A stretch of DNA of 61,824 nucleotides, taken from positions 1 through 61,824 of the forward strand of contig JAAYNI010000014.1 of NCBI GenBank assembly GCA_012520995.1. The letters are read 5' to 3'. Origin of the DNA: Candidatus Rifleibacteriota bacterium. GTDB lineage: Bacteria; Muiribacteriota; Ozemobacteria; Ozemobacterales; Ozemobacteraceae. Position numbers and translations under genes: made by a program. The notes under the pieces were generated by a model. The model was not told where the DNA came from, searched no databases, and saw nothing but the letters and a program-made list of their open reading frames with translations. How positions within the stretch are numbered: position 1 is the first letter of the stretch; every line of letters begins with the position of its first letter. Of this stretch, positions 44,905 to 53,542 are shown piece after piece.

Positions 44905-46035
44905 ATGAAAGTTCCACTTCTTGACCTTACCCTCCAATACGAACAGCTTAAAGACGAGATAATGCCAAAGATTATCGAAATCTGTGAAACACAGCAGTTT
45001 ATAATGGGTCCCAATGTGGAAAAGATGGAAAAGGACTTGGCGCAATTTATTAAAGCTGATTATGCCGTAGCTTGCTCATCAGGAACCACTGCTCTTCATC
45101 TTGCCGGCTTTGCAGTGCCTCATCCGGAGGAGCCTAAAATTTTGACGACTCCTTACAGCTTTTTTGCTACGGGCGGAGCCATGTGGCATATCAGTAAAAA
45201 AATATACTTTGTTGACATAGAGCCTGACACTTATAACATGGATGTCTCCAAAATGGCTGAACTTGTAGACAAGCACGATATAGATATCATAGTTCCTGTT
45301 CACCTTTTCGGACAGTGTGCTGATATGGATCCTATAATGGATATTGCCAAGAACAACAAGCGCGGTAAAAACATTCAAGTAATTGAAGACGCGGCTCAGG
45401 CTATAGGTTCTCTCTATAAAGGCAGACCAGCAGGCTCTCTTGGAGATGTCGCATGCTTCAGCTTTTTCCCCAGCAAAAACTTGGGAGCGTTTGGAGATGG
45501 CGGTCTTGTAAGCACTTCAAATACTGAAATTTATGAAAAAACAAGAAAACTGCGAGTTCACGGAACCAGCAAAGACAGATATCTCCATGAAGTAACTGGC
45601 TTCAATGCCCGCTTAGATGCTATTCAGGCAGCAGTTATATCGGCAAAACTGCCGCATCTGCCCAAATGGACAGAACAACGCAGGAAAAATGCGGCTCTCT
45701 ATGATGAATTGTTTGACGGCAATCCAAATGTAGTTACACCTGTTATCAGAGACTATAACTACAGTATTTACAACCAATATGTGATAAGAGTCGGTGAAAA
45801 ACGCGACGAGCTCCAAAAGTATCTCCAAGAAAAAGATATAGGAACAGCAGTCTATTATCCTATACCTATACACTTGCAGCCCGCTTTTGAATACTTGGGT
45901 CTTAAAGAAGGCTCTTTCCCTGTTGCTGAAAAAGCGGCAAAAGAAACATTGGCTTTGCCTATATTCCCTGACCTGACAGAAGAGCAGATCAGGTATGTTG
46001 CCAAAGCGGTTAATGAATTTACTGCAAAAAAATAG
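44905..46035 (+). CDS. DegT/DnrJ/EryC1-family PLP aminotransferase
   Basis: These enzymes aminate nucleotide-linked keto sugars for surface polysaccharides. Hallmarks are the start VPLLDLTLQYEQLKDEI, CSSGTTALHLAG, VIPVHLFGQ-like IIVPVHLFGQCADMD, VIEDAAQAIGSLYKG and the PLP lysine in FFPSKNLGAFGDGG, with FNARLDAIQAAV afterwards. The sequence resembles the UDP-linked 3-amino-sugar type (WbpE-like), but the substrate cannot be fixed. A Wzc-like gene follows after 74 nt, consistent with polysaccharide synthesis. Confidence 0.93.
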   Translation: MKVPLLDLTLQYEQLKDEIMPKIIEICETQQFIMGPNVEKMEKDLAQFIKADYAVACSSGTTALHLAGFAVPHPEEPKILTTPYSFFATGGAMWHISKKIYFVDIEPDTYNMDVSKMAELVDKHDIDIIVPVHLFGQCADMDPIMDIAKNNKRGKNIQVIEDAAQAIGSLYKGRPAGSLGDVACFSFFPSKNLGAFGDGGLVSTSNTEIYEKTRKLRVHGTSKDRYLHEVTGFNARLDAIQAAVISAKLPHLPKWTEQRRKNAALYDELFDGNPNVVTPVIRDYNYSIYNQYVIRVGEKRDELQKYLQEKDIGTAVYYPIPIHLQPAFEYLGLKEGSFPVAEKAAKETLALPIFPDLTEEQIRYVAKAVNEFTAKK

Positions 46036-46109
46036 GTCTTTAAGAGTCCTAATAAATCAGAAGTTTTTTGCCGAATCATTCAGTTGAAATAATATAATAT
46101 GGTGGCTCT

Positions 46110-48119
46110 ATGGTTCGGCAAAATTTATTTTCAGGTCTATTGACAGGCCTTAAACGACATTTTTTGGGCACGATTTTTGTGACCCTTTCTGTGCTTTTGA
46201 TTTTTATTTGGCTGGATAGACGAGAACCGGCTACTTATACTGTCACATCAGCTCTCCAGGTTTTTACTTCTATATCAGAAAACTTTGAAGATGTAGCAGA
46301 AGAAATGTTTCTCTGTATTACTTCCGATAAAGCTTTGGAACGTATTTCCAAAAATACTGATATGCCTTTGGAAGAATTAAAAAAGCCGGAAAGCATCTCA
46401 CTCAAAGCTACGGGAATGAATCATGTGACTTTATCTGTTTCTTCTGTGAACCCTGATAAATTGCAGGCTTTGAGTAATAATTTGATTCAAGAACTCAGCG
46501 AGAATTTTCTTACTCAGGCTTCAGATGCTTCCGAGTTTAAAAAGGGTTCTTTGAAAGAGCGTCTAGACTCGGTGCAGGCAGAAATAGATAAACTAGAAAA
46601 ACAAAAAAAAGCTCTTTGCGCTTCTTTGCCGCAAACTGCATCTGAACGTGAGTTACAGAAAGATGAAAAGGCTCTTGGGCATAAAGAAGAATTGATTTCC
46701 GAAATGGAAAAACGTTTGGTTACAATGCCAAAAACAGTGTTTTACGATGCAAGAGAGCGAATGCCTGAATATCAGAGATACTATTCTGAGTTACTCTCAG
46801 AAAAGAGCCATTTGACAAGACTCTATGAGAGGTATATGGAGAAACATCCTAGAGTCATAGGTTCAAAAGAGAAAATCCGCGACTTGGAAGATAAATTGTC
46901 TTCTTCTGAGATCCTTGTCAGAAAAGAGAAAAAAAATGCTGAATATAGCGACCTCTTGCAACTTATAGCAAAAGAAAAAGAAGAGGCTGCGCAAATGAAT
47001 AAAAGGTATGAAGCAGCATTTAACAACTTTTCAATGACAGAAGCCAGGAAACAGGAGATTATTCAGAGCTTTTCACTTCAAATAGACTCTTTAAAGGGTA
47101 TTTACCGCGATTTGTATGATGAATGGCAGAGAACTTCTTTGGAGAAATCCTCTGCTTCTGGAAAAATTAAAATAGCTCAAAAACCTTCTATGCCTAAAAT
47201 GAATGGCTTAAGCCGTCAAGAACGTTTTTGGCTCTCTGTTTTAGCAGGTCTTTTGCTTTCCGCTTTTTTATTCTATGCTCCTCCGGAAGTAGAGTATCAG
47301 GGTTTTTCAGAAGATTTTGCGGAAAATTTAGCAACAGCTGTAGCCAAGTCTGTCACACAAACTCTTGTTATAGCTGCGGAAAACAGTCTATTGCCTAACC
47401 TTTCAGGGGCTCCTGTCAGAGATTCAGGCTATTTAAGAATGATCCCCGAAGAAACAAAATATGGCAAAAGATACAGAGCGCAAAGCGGCGGTGCTGACAT
47501 AAGGCTGATTCCGCTTGCAGGCGGAAGCTCAAAATTTGAGGATGAATACAACCGCCTTGCTCATGCGTTACGTGTTTATATGTCAGATCATATGGGAAGG
47601 GTTCTTCTCTTTTCAGCTAAAGAGCGAAAATCAGGAGTCTCAGCTGTAGTAGCTAATCTGGGAGTTTTGCTTGCGGGAGCAGGTTATTCTGTATGTATGA
47701 TAGATGCAAACTTGGAAAACCCGGCTCTTCATGAAATTTTTGCAGTTGAAAACTCCTCTGGACTTTCCGAGGTTATAAAAGGCGAGGCTCTTTTATCTCA
47801 AAGCATTAAAAAGACACTCTTCGGAAACCTTAAGCTTTTGCCGGCTGGCAACTATGCTAATATAGGAGCGGTCAAACCGCTCATAGAACAAGAAATTCTC
47901 AAGATTATAGGCAAAGCCAAAGATTCTTGTGAAGTTGTTCTTGTAGATTTGCCGCCTTGCAAAGAAAAATTGACTGATTCGGAAATAGCTTTGGCCAAGT
48001 CGGGTTCTTTGCTTCTTGTTGTTTCTCCTGAAGCTTCAGAAGAAGGCTTGGGCACTTTCGAAAAGGTCTGTGAAGCGAATAATATAAAACTTTTCGGCTT
48101 TGTTAAAGGCAAATTCTGA
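46110..48119 (+). CDS. Wzz/Wzc-like polysaccharide co-polymerase with degraded BY-kinase domain
   Basis: Layout of a Wzc-type chain-length regulator. A first membrane helix (about residues 17-32) leads into a periplasmic coiled-coil region with GNVR-like HPRVIGSKEKIRDLE. A second helix lies at about 370-392 and a cytoplasmic MinD-like domain after about 480. The P-loop reads ERKSGVS where BY-kinases have GEGKST. The Walker A' reads DANLENP instead of DADLRRP, and there is no tyrosine cluster at the C-terminus (it ends FVKGKF). Kinase activity is therefore doubtful. It probably acts with the preceding sugar aminotransferase in exporting a surface polysaccharide. Confidence 0.78.
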   Translation: MVRQNLFSGLLTGLKRHFLGTIFVTLSVLLIFIWLDRREPATYTVTSALQVFTSISENFEDVAEEMFLCITSDKALERISKNTDMPLEELKKPESISLKATGMNHVTLSVSSVNPDKLQALSNNLIQELSENFLTQASDASEFKKGSLKERLDSVQAEIDKLEKQKKALCASLPQTASERELQKDEKALGHKEELISEMEKRLVTMPKTVFYDARERMPEYQRYYSELLSEKSHLTRLYERYMEKHPRVIGSKEKIRDLEDKLSSSEILVRKEKKNAEYSDLLQLIAKEKEEAAQMNKRYEAAFNNFSMTEARKQEIIQSFSLQIDSLKGIYRDLYDEWQRTSLEKSSASGKIKIAQKPSMPKMNGLSRQERFWLSVLAGLLLSAFLFYAPPEVEYQGFSEDFAENLATAVAKSVTQTLVIAAENSLLPNLSGAPVRDSGYLRMIPEETKYGKRYRAQSGGADIRLIPLAGGSSKFEDEYNRLAHALRVYMSDHMGRVLLFSAKERKSGVSAVVANLGVLLAGAGYSVCMIDANLENPALHEIFAVENSSGLSEVIKGEALLSQSIKKTLFGNLKLLPAGNYANIGAVKPLIEQEILKIIGKAKDSCEVVLVDLPPCKEKLTDSEIALAKSGSLLLVVSPEASEEGLGTFEKVCEANNIKLFGFVKGKF

Positions 48120-48130
48120 CACAGCACTAG

Positions 48131-48667
48131 TTACCAGCGGTAGACTTTGAAACAGGCTGTTAATGCTGCTAATGCTATACTAACACCAATCCGGTATTTG
48201 ACGTTGTTTTTGGTGGCTTCAGAAGTGTTTTCCATTTGTATGGTTCTATGCTTGTAAGCCCCTGTTTTATAAAGGGCATAGAGCACTCCTAGGCTTTTGG
48301 TTCCATAATTCATGTATATTACTATTATTGCCTGAATAAAACCGTAAGCCATAGAAAAGAGCCATACTGTAAAAATATGCATAGGAGAACCGCTTATAGC
48401 GCCTATGGCTCCTAAAAGCTTTACATCTCCGAAACCTACTGCTCCTATAGCCGCGAAGGGAAAATAGAATAGGATTCCTAGTAGACAGGCTAAAGTGCTC
48501 CAACCCATTGCTGCAAAGCTGCGATGCAAAAGAAGGTTGTAGAGTATTCCTGTGAGCATGGCAGGAAAGGTCAGCTTGTTGGGTATTTTGCCTGTTCTTA
48601 AGTCAAAGAACATGGCCACAAAGGCAACAATGGCAGCAAGTGCAAATTTGAATTGAGTTTCGTCCAT
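48131..48667 (-). CDS. tadV: Prepilin peptidase, CpaA/TadV type
   Basis: An A24-family aspartyl protease of the inner membrane that cleaves Flp-type prepilins. The two catalytic aspartates are in FFDLRTGKIPN and VGFGDVKLLGA (GxGD). 178 residues with about five helices matches the short TadV form lacking the methyltransferase domain. It lies 3.8 kb from the Tad operon, on the opposite strand, and convergent with the Wzc-like gene. Confidence 0.88.
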   Translation of the reverse strand: MDETQFKFALAAIVAFVAMFFDLRTGKIPNKLTFPAMLTGILYNLLLHRSFAAMGWSTLACLLGILFYFPFAAIGAVGFGDVKLLGAIGAISGSPMHIFTVWLFSMAYGFIQAIIVIYMNYGTKSLGVLYALYKTGAYKHRTIQMENTSEATKNNVKYRIGVSIALAALTACFKVYRW

Positions 48668-48699
48668 GATTGCGATTATAGCATAAAGAGCTTAAAAAC

Positions 48700-48741
48700 T
48701 AAAAATAAAAACCGCGGCGATAGTCTTGATACCGCCGCGGT
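48700..48741 (-). terminator. Terminator after the first C39-like protease gene
   Basis: ACCGCGGCG (48711-48719) pairs with CGCCGCGGT (48733-48741). On the minus strand a TTTTTATTTTT tail follows. Confidence 0.82.
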
Positions 48742-48851
48742 CTTTGTCTAACTATTGTTTTTATATCAGACTTTTAAGTTTATTTGCTGCTTAGGGCAAC
48801 TGCCAGTTTCAGCAAATGAGTTTTAAATAATTCTGCTATTAAGTGTTTGTT

Positions 48852-49892
48852 TTAATCCAAAACGAAGGCTGAGTGGTAGCAGCCGCCGCCGTTCCAGTAA
48901 CCGTCAAAGTTACTGTAGGTTCTGTGCTGTTCGCCTCTCTTGGCAGGGTCGTTTATTATAAAGCCTTTGTCATCGTAACCGATAACAACCAGATAGTGGT
49001 TTGTGACGTTTGCTATAACAGGCTTTCCTGCGTCTATCTGTTTCTTTATCCAATCCAAGGAACAGCTGTAATGGAATCTGCCGCTGAATCCCTGAGCTTT
49101 GGCGCCGTTTACCATGCCTTGGTGATTGGTGCCTGCATTTCCTGTGGTGCCGCATTGATTCCAGAGAGTAGAAGCCATTGCGAAGGCTTCGTTTGTGCCC
49201 ACGCCTTTTTTATGAGCAAGAAGCATAGCCATAGAGGTCGGGCCGCAAGCAGACCAAGGTACGGGACATTTGACATCGCCTTGGCATATAAGAGGAACTG
49301 ATATTTTCTTTTGAGAGCCGTTGCTTACGACAGGTGCAGGGTTTGAAGGACTTGCAGGAGGTTGTTTTGGAGGCTTTTTCGAATCTTCTTGTGATATCTT
49401 GACACCTTCTTCTATAGGTAAAGCTCCGCCGTTTTTGGTGTCGCCGGGATAGTCAGGAGCTACGCCTGAAGCTGCTCTGTCGGGTATGGAAACATAGTTC
49501 CTGTGCATGTAGCCTTGAGTTCCGTTAATATCTACAAGATAGAACTCTCCGCTAACGCCTCTTACTTCAATTGCTGTTCCTTCAGGATAAAGACCTAAAA
49601 CTTCGCCCCAAGGCCAAGCTCTCAGTCTAAGCGAGGAACCGCCCAATGCCTGAAGAGTGCCCTTGAGAGGGAAGCCGTCAGATACTACCTGAGCTGCTTC
49701 CGCGACTGCTATATCAAGTATATAGTCGTCTTTTGCTTTGGCAAGATCTTCAGTGGAAACCTTGATATCTGGAGAAAGCGGGTTTTTTGCTTCATCATCC
49801 TTCTTCTCGTCGGCAAAAAGACCGAAAGGAGAAAGAAAAATAGCAACTGCAAGGAGCAAAATCAAAAAGCAGTTTTTATTTCTTTGGAACAT
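48852..49892 (-). CDS. Secreted SH3b plus C39-like cysteine protease (copy 1)
   Basis: The 346-residue protein has a signal peptide (FLILLLAVAIFLSPFGLFAD). An SH3b-like domain follows at about residues 75-135 (LRLRAWPWGEVLGLYPEG, GTQGYMHRNYVSIPD), then a proline-rich linker. The C39-like papain-fold domain has catalytic Cys in WSACGPTSMAMLL and His in NVTNHYLVVIGYD, followed by IINDPAKRG. Substrate unknown; peptidoglycan peptides or secreted proteins are possible. The second copy immediately upstream is of identical length. Confidence 0.85.
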   Translation of the reverse strand: MFQRNKNCFLILLLAVAIFLSPFGLFADEKKDDEAKNPLSPDIKVSTEDLAKAKDDYILDIAVAEAAQVVSDGFPLKGTLQALGGSSLRLRAWPWGEVLGLYPEGTAIEVRGVSGEFYLVDINGTQGYMHRNYVSIPDRAASGVAPDYPGDTKNGGALPIEEGVKISQEDSKKPPKQPPASPSNPAPVVSNGSQKKISVPLICQGDVKCPVPWSACGPTSMAMLLAHKKGVGTNEAFAMASTLWNQCGTTGNAGTNHQGMVNGAKAQGFSGRFHYSCSLDWIKKQIDAGKPVIANVTNHYLVVIGYDDKGFIINDPAKRGEQHRTYSNFDGYWNGGGCYHSAFVLD

Positions 49893-50036
49893 ATTAACTT
49901 CCCTCTATATGTTTAATTTTACGCTTAACAAATAAGACTTAGAAAGTTGATAGAAACTCTCTTTAAAAGATACTTTCTAGCTCATAATACCTTATTAAAT
50001 AGAGAAAGTTTTAAATAATAAAGGAAAATTTATAAA

Positions 50037-50078
50037 ATAAAAACCGCAACGGTAAAACAAATCCGTCGCGGTTTTTAC
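50037..50078 (-). terminator. Terminator after the second C39-like protease gene
   Basis: AAAAACCGCAACGG pairs, with one mismatch, with CCGTCGCGGTTTTT. It is related in sequence to the terminator at 48700, as expected if the whole gene unit was duplicated. Confidence 0.75.
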
Positions 50079-50092
50079 TAAAAGACAATTTA

Positions 50093-51133
50093 TTAATCTA
50101 AAACCATAGCTGTGTGCTTGCCGCCAGAGCTGTTCCAATAGGCAGAAAAGTCGTTGTAACTCATCTGGCGTTCGCCACGCCAAGCAGGGTCGTTGATTAT
50201 TACACCCTTAGAATTATAACCTATTACTACCAGATAATGTCCTTTAACATGAGCTAAAACAGGTTTGCCGGCATCTATTTGCTTTTTCAGCCAATCAATA
50301 GAGAGACTGTAATAGAACTTTCCGCTGTAGCCTTGAGCTTTGGCTCCTTTAATAAGGCCTTGGTGTCCAGTTCCTGAGCTGGCTGTTGAGCCGCATTGTT
50401 TCCAAAGTTGTGAGGCCATTGAGTAGGCTTCTTTTGTGCCCACGCCTTTTTTGTGAGCAAGAAGCATCGCCAAAGAGGTGGGGCCGCAGGCTGAACCTGG
50501 AGCGGGGCAGCTGACTTTCATTTGTGAAATAAGCGGAACAGAGATTTTTTTCTGTGAACCGTTGCTTACAACAGGGGCCGGATTGGAAGGACTTGGAGCG
50601 GGTTTTTTCGGAGGTTTTTTCGAGTCTTCTTGAGATCTCTTGACTCCTTCTTCTATAGGCAAAGCTCCGCCGCTTTTTGTGTCTCCTGGATAATCAGGAG
50701 CTACGCCTGAAGCTGCTCTGTCAGGAATAGAAACATAGTTTCTGTGCATGTAGCCTTGAGTTCCGTTAATATCCACAAGATAAAACTCGCCGCTCACGCC
50801 TCTTACTTCAATTTTGGTTCCTTCAGGATAGAGACCTAAGACTTCGCCCCAAGGCCAAGCTCTCAGTCTGAGTGAGGAGGCGCTCAAAGCTTGCAGAGTG
50901 CCTTTAACGGGGAAACCGTCAGATACTACTTGAGCAGCTTCTGCGACTGCTATATCAAGTATATAATCATCTTTTGCCTTGGCAAGATCTTCTGTTGAAA
51001 CCTTGACATCTGGGGCAAACGGGTTTTTCGCTTCGTCATCTTTTTTCTCGTCGGCAAAAAGACCGAATGGTGAAGACAATAAAAAAACAGCAAGGAGTAA
51101 AATCAAAAACCTGGTCTTATTGTTTTTAAACAT
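50093..51133 (-). CDS. Secreted SH3b plus C39-like cysteine protease (copy 2)
   Basis: Same architecture and exactly the same length (346 residues) as copy 1. The N-terminal 200 residues are nearly identical. The protease domain differs more: SACGPTSLAMLL, VKGHYLVVIGYN and IINDPAWRG retain the catalytic Cys and His. Differences concentrate around the likely substrate cleft (LISQMKVSCPAPG against LICQGDVKCPVPW), suggesting divergence in specificity after a recent duplication. Confidence 0.85.
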   Translation of the reverse strand: MFKNNKTRFLILLLAVFLLSSPFGLFADEKKDDEAKNPFAPDVKVSTEDLAKAKDDYILDIAVAEAAQVVSDGFPVKGTLQALSASSLRLRAWPWGEVLGLYPEGTKIEVRGVSGEFYLVDINGTQGYMHRNYVSIPDRAASGVAPDYPGDTKSGGALPIEEGVKRSQEDSKKPPKKPAPSPSNPAPVVSNGSQKKISVPLISQMKVSCPAPGSACGPTSLAMLLAHKKGVGTKEAYSMASQLWKQCGSTASSGTGHQGLIKGAKAQGYSGKFYYSLSIDWLKKQIDAGKPVLAHVKGHYLVVIGYNSKGVIINDPAWRGERQMSYNDFSAYWNSSGGKHTAMVLD

Positions 51134-51173
51134 ATCTATTTTCCTTTTGTATGTTTTTTGACAAATTGTAAAA

Positions 51174-52091
51174 TTAACCGGCTGATTTAACTGACTGTTC
51201 CAGAGCCAGCTTGGTTATAATTATTCCATCTTCTCTTCTCATATCTAAGGTCATATGATAGAGGCTGCCGTCATCAGAAAATCTTAGTGTGTGTGTCATG
51301 GTTGGCAGAGAAATGTAAGGAATGGGAATCACTGCTTGAGTTTGGCCGTTTTTGACTGTGTAAATAGATATTTCAGTGTCCAGTTCGCCAGCTGTGGTTG
51401 TGACTGCAAACAAATAACGATCTTTTGTTTTATCGTAGCCTATAAAGTCTATGCCTGAGACATATCTGTTTTTGTCTTGGGGCAGGGGAGCTTTCCAAAT
51501 AAAAGCTCCTGATTCGGTGTAAACAGAAGTGTCGCCTTGGGTGCCGTCAGCGTTGAGAGGGATCGTCATCTTGATTCTCTCTGCGTTTTTGCCGCTTTCA
51601 AGCTCTAAGTCTGGAGCTATCTGTACAACTCTTTTGCCTCTTACGTTGAAATTTTGTCCGGCTGAGTCGCGTACAGTTATTGTGTTGTTGCGCATAGTCA
51701 TTCTCATAGGGTGCTGGCTGTGAACTCCTTCTTTTGTGTCCATAGGTATCACGCCATATCTTGTGGGATCTTTAATTGAGAGGACAAAAATTGCTGGATA
51801 GGCATAACCGCAAAGCATTATATGTTTTCCGTCAGAGACTATGTCGGAGAAAGCGTCTGTCATGTCTTTGTCACGGTATGTGGGCAGTGGGATTTCTATG
51901 GATTCATAATCGCTGGTTATGACAATTATTCGTCCGTCTCGGCTGAGAAGATAAAAAGAGCCGTCTTTTCCTGCAAAAGCTGATTTGTAGTCGCCTTGAA
52001 TATAAACCGAGTTCCTTAGTTGAGCCTGACCTGTTGCCATGACTGATAAAAACAAAAATAGAACTGCGGTTAAGTATAGATTCTTATACAT
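51174..52091 (-). CDS. Secreted beta-propeller-like protein of unknown function
   Basis: ATG at 52091 (AGGAG 9 nt upstream) begins MYKNLYLTAVLFLFLSVMAT followed by GQAQ, a clear signal peptide. A longer frame to 52187 lacks this logic. The mature 280 residues are repeated beta strands with patterns such as GKDGSFYLLSRDGRIIVIT and FSDDGSLYHMTLD, as in propeller proteins. No catalytic motif seen. It is encoded upstream of the two protease genes on the same strand, 40 nt apart, so it may share their promoter. Confidence 0.7.
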   Translation of the reverse strand: MYKNLYLTAVLFLFLSVMATGQAQLRNSVYIQGDYKSAFAGKDGSFYLLSRDGRIIVITSDYESIEIPLPTYRDKDMTDAFSDIVSDGKHIMLCGYAYPAIFVLSIKDPTRYGVIPMDTKEGVHSQHPMRMTMRNNTITVRDSAGQNFNVRGKRVVQIAPDLELESGKNAERIKMTIPLNADGTQGDTSVYTESGAFIWKAPLPQDKNRYVSGIDFIGYDKTKDRYLFAVTTTAGELDTEISIYTVKNGQTQAVIPIPYISLPTMTHTLRFSDDGSLYHMTLDMRREDGIIITKLALEQSVKSAG

Positions 52092-52365
52092 CTTCTGAGA
52101 ACTCCTGTGTAATAGCTGGTTCTTCCAGAACCGGAGAGAAGGCAAAATGCATTTCCTCTCGTAACCATGATACCGGATTAGAGGCATAAAGTTTAATTTA
52201 ACTTTAAAAAAATAATTCTATTTTATAGGTTTTTTTTATCGCTTTATAATTATGTGTGAAAAGAACTGATTCAAAGAAAAGTGTTGTAGGAAACTTTTGA
52301 AACTCTTAAACCTTTTTAAATAGAGTGCAGACACTTTTTATTGTACAAAGTGCATTTTAAAAAAG

Positions 52366-52394
52366 TTGCCGGACGGGGTACACTGTGTTATTAT
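52366..52394 (+). promoter_or_regulatory. Probable promoter of the Tad pilus operon
   Basis: TTGCCG, 17 nt, TATTAT, 38 nt before the GTG of cpaB; AGGAGG lies in between. The rest of the 52092-52431 gap is AT-rich without other features. Confidence 0.5.
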
Positions 52395-52431
52395 TCGTTA
52401 TTCTCTAAAGTGTTAGGAGGCTCAGTAAGCC

Positions 52432-53520
52432 GTGAACAAAAAGGTGATTTTTATAGCTCTGGTGCTTTCGGGCTTTATGTCATTGATACTCTACAAAAGC
52501 TTAGATAAAGACCCTGCACCCCAAACGGCGCTGCCGCAAATACCAACGGCACCGGCAGAGAAAAAGATACCGGTTGTCAAGTACATAGGTGATCGGAATT
52601 TGCCGGCTTTCACCTTCCTTGATGAGGAAAGTATAAGCAAGAAGTTTGTTATAGAACAGGTTCCTGAATCAGCTCTCGGGAAAAACGATGAAGAAAGAAG
52701 CAGATTCGTTGGTTCTTTCGAAGAAATGAAAGACAGATATCTTGCTGTTACCGTAGTTCCTGGAGACAGACTTACAAGAGAGCGTCTTAGCGAACCCAAT
52801 GTCATACCTAACCTTGCCAGCGCAATACGCCCTGGAATGAGAGCTGTTTCAATAATGGTCTCGCAGTCAAGCTCGGTTGGCGGTTTTGTTCAGCAAGGCG
52901 ACTATGTTGACGTTGTTGCTACTCTCAGACCTGCCGGCGAAGAAACCATAACTAAGATTCTTCTCCAAAATATAAAAATATTGGCGGTAGGCGGTTCTTA
53001 TGTAAGAGACCCGAATGTTGCTACTTTTGCTCCTGCAATTGCAGCGGCTAAAATGAATATAGTAACATTGGAAGTCACTCCTTCAGATCTTGAAAAGCTG
53101 CTTTTCATTGAATCCGGAGCAGACTTCAGGCTTATTCTGAAAAACCCGAAAGAAGCAAAAGATACTCTTGGTTCACCCATAATGACTCCTGGCGCTAATC
53201 AAAGACGTGTTCTTGCCGACCTTGGATATAGAAAAGACCCGGTCTCAGGCACCTTTACCGCGCCTGAAGATATCGAGGCGCAGCAAGCGCAGACAACTGT
53301 TCAAACGCCTGGCCTTGAAGAAAAAATGCGTATGCAACGCGAATATGACGATGGCAAAGTTGAAATAGTCTTTGGCAGTGCCAGACGCAGACAAATATAC
53401 AAATACGGCGGTCCCGGAGCTGAAAAGTTCAAAAATCTGCCTGACAAGGCTGGAACAGACGAAGTGTTCGGCGGTTATGGCTCGCTTCCGGAAGCATCAT
53501 ATATTGATATGCCGAGATAA
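52432..53520 (+). CDS. cpaB: Flp pilus assembly protein CpaB/RcpC
   Basis: A periplasmic SAF-domain protein that works with the secretin. The GTG start is the only reasonable choice; AGGAGG is 12 nt upstream. One N-terminal helix (FIALVLSGFMSLILY) is followed by a SAF-like segment (YLAVTVVPGDRLTRERLSEP) and the RcpC domain (PGMRAVSIMVSQSSSVGGFV, GDYVDVVATL). First gene of a six-gene Tad run with short gaps. Confidence 0.9.
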   Translation: MNKKVIFIALVLSGFMSLILYKSLDKDPAPQTALPQIPTAPAEKKIPVVKYIGDRNLPAFTFLDEESISKKFVIEQVPESALGKNDEERSRFVGSFEEMKDRYLAVTVVPGDRLTRERLSEPNVIPNLASAIRPGMRAVSIMVSQSSSVGGFVQQGDYVDVVATLRPAGEETITKILLQNIKILAVGGSYVRDPNVATFAPAIAAAKMNIVTLEVTPSDLEKLLFIESGADFRLILKNPKEAKDTLGSPIMTPGANQRRVLADLGYRKDPVSGTFTAPEDIEAQQAQTTVQTPGLEEKMRMQREYDDGKVEIVFGSARRRQIYKYGGPGAEKFKNLPDKAGTDEVFGGYGSLPEASYIDMPR

Positions 53521-53542
53521 GTGACAGGAGAGAATAAAGACT

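Noticed and set aside
48873-49301. 142-codon plus-strand frame over the first C39-like protease gene
   Set aside because: It lies antisense to a well-supported gene with signal peptide and catalytic motifs; no ribosome site.
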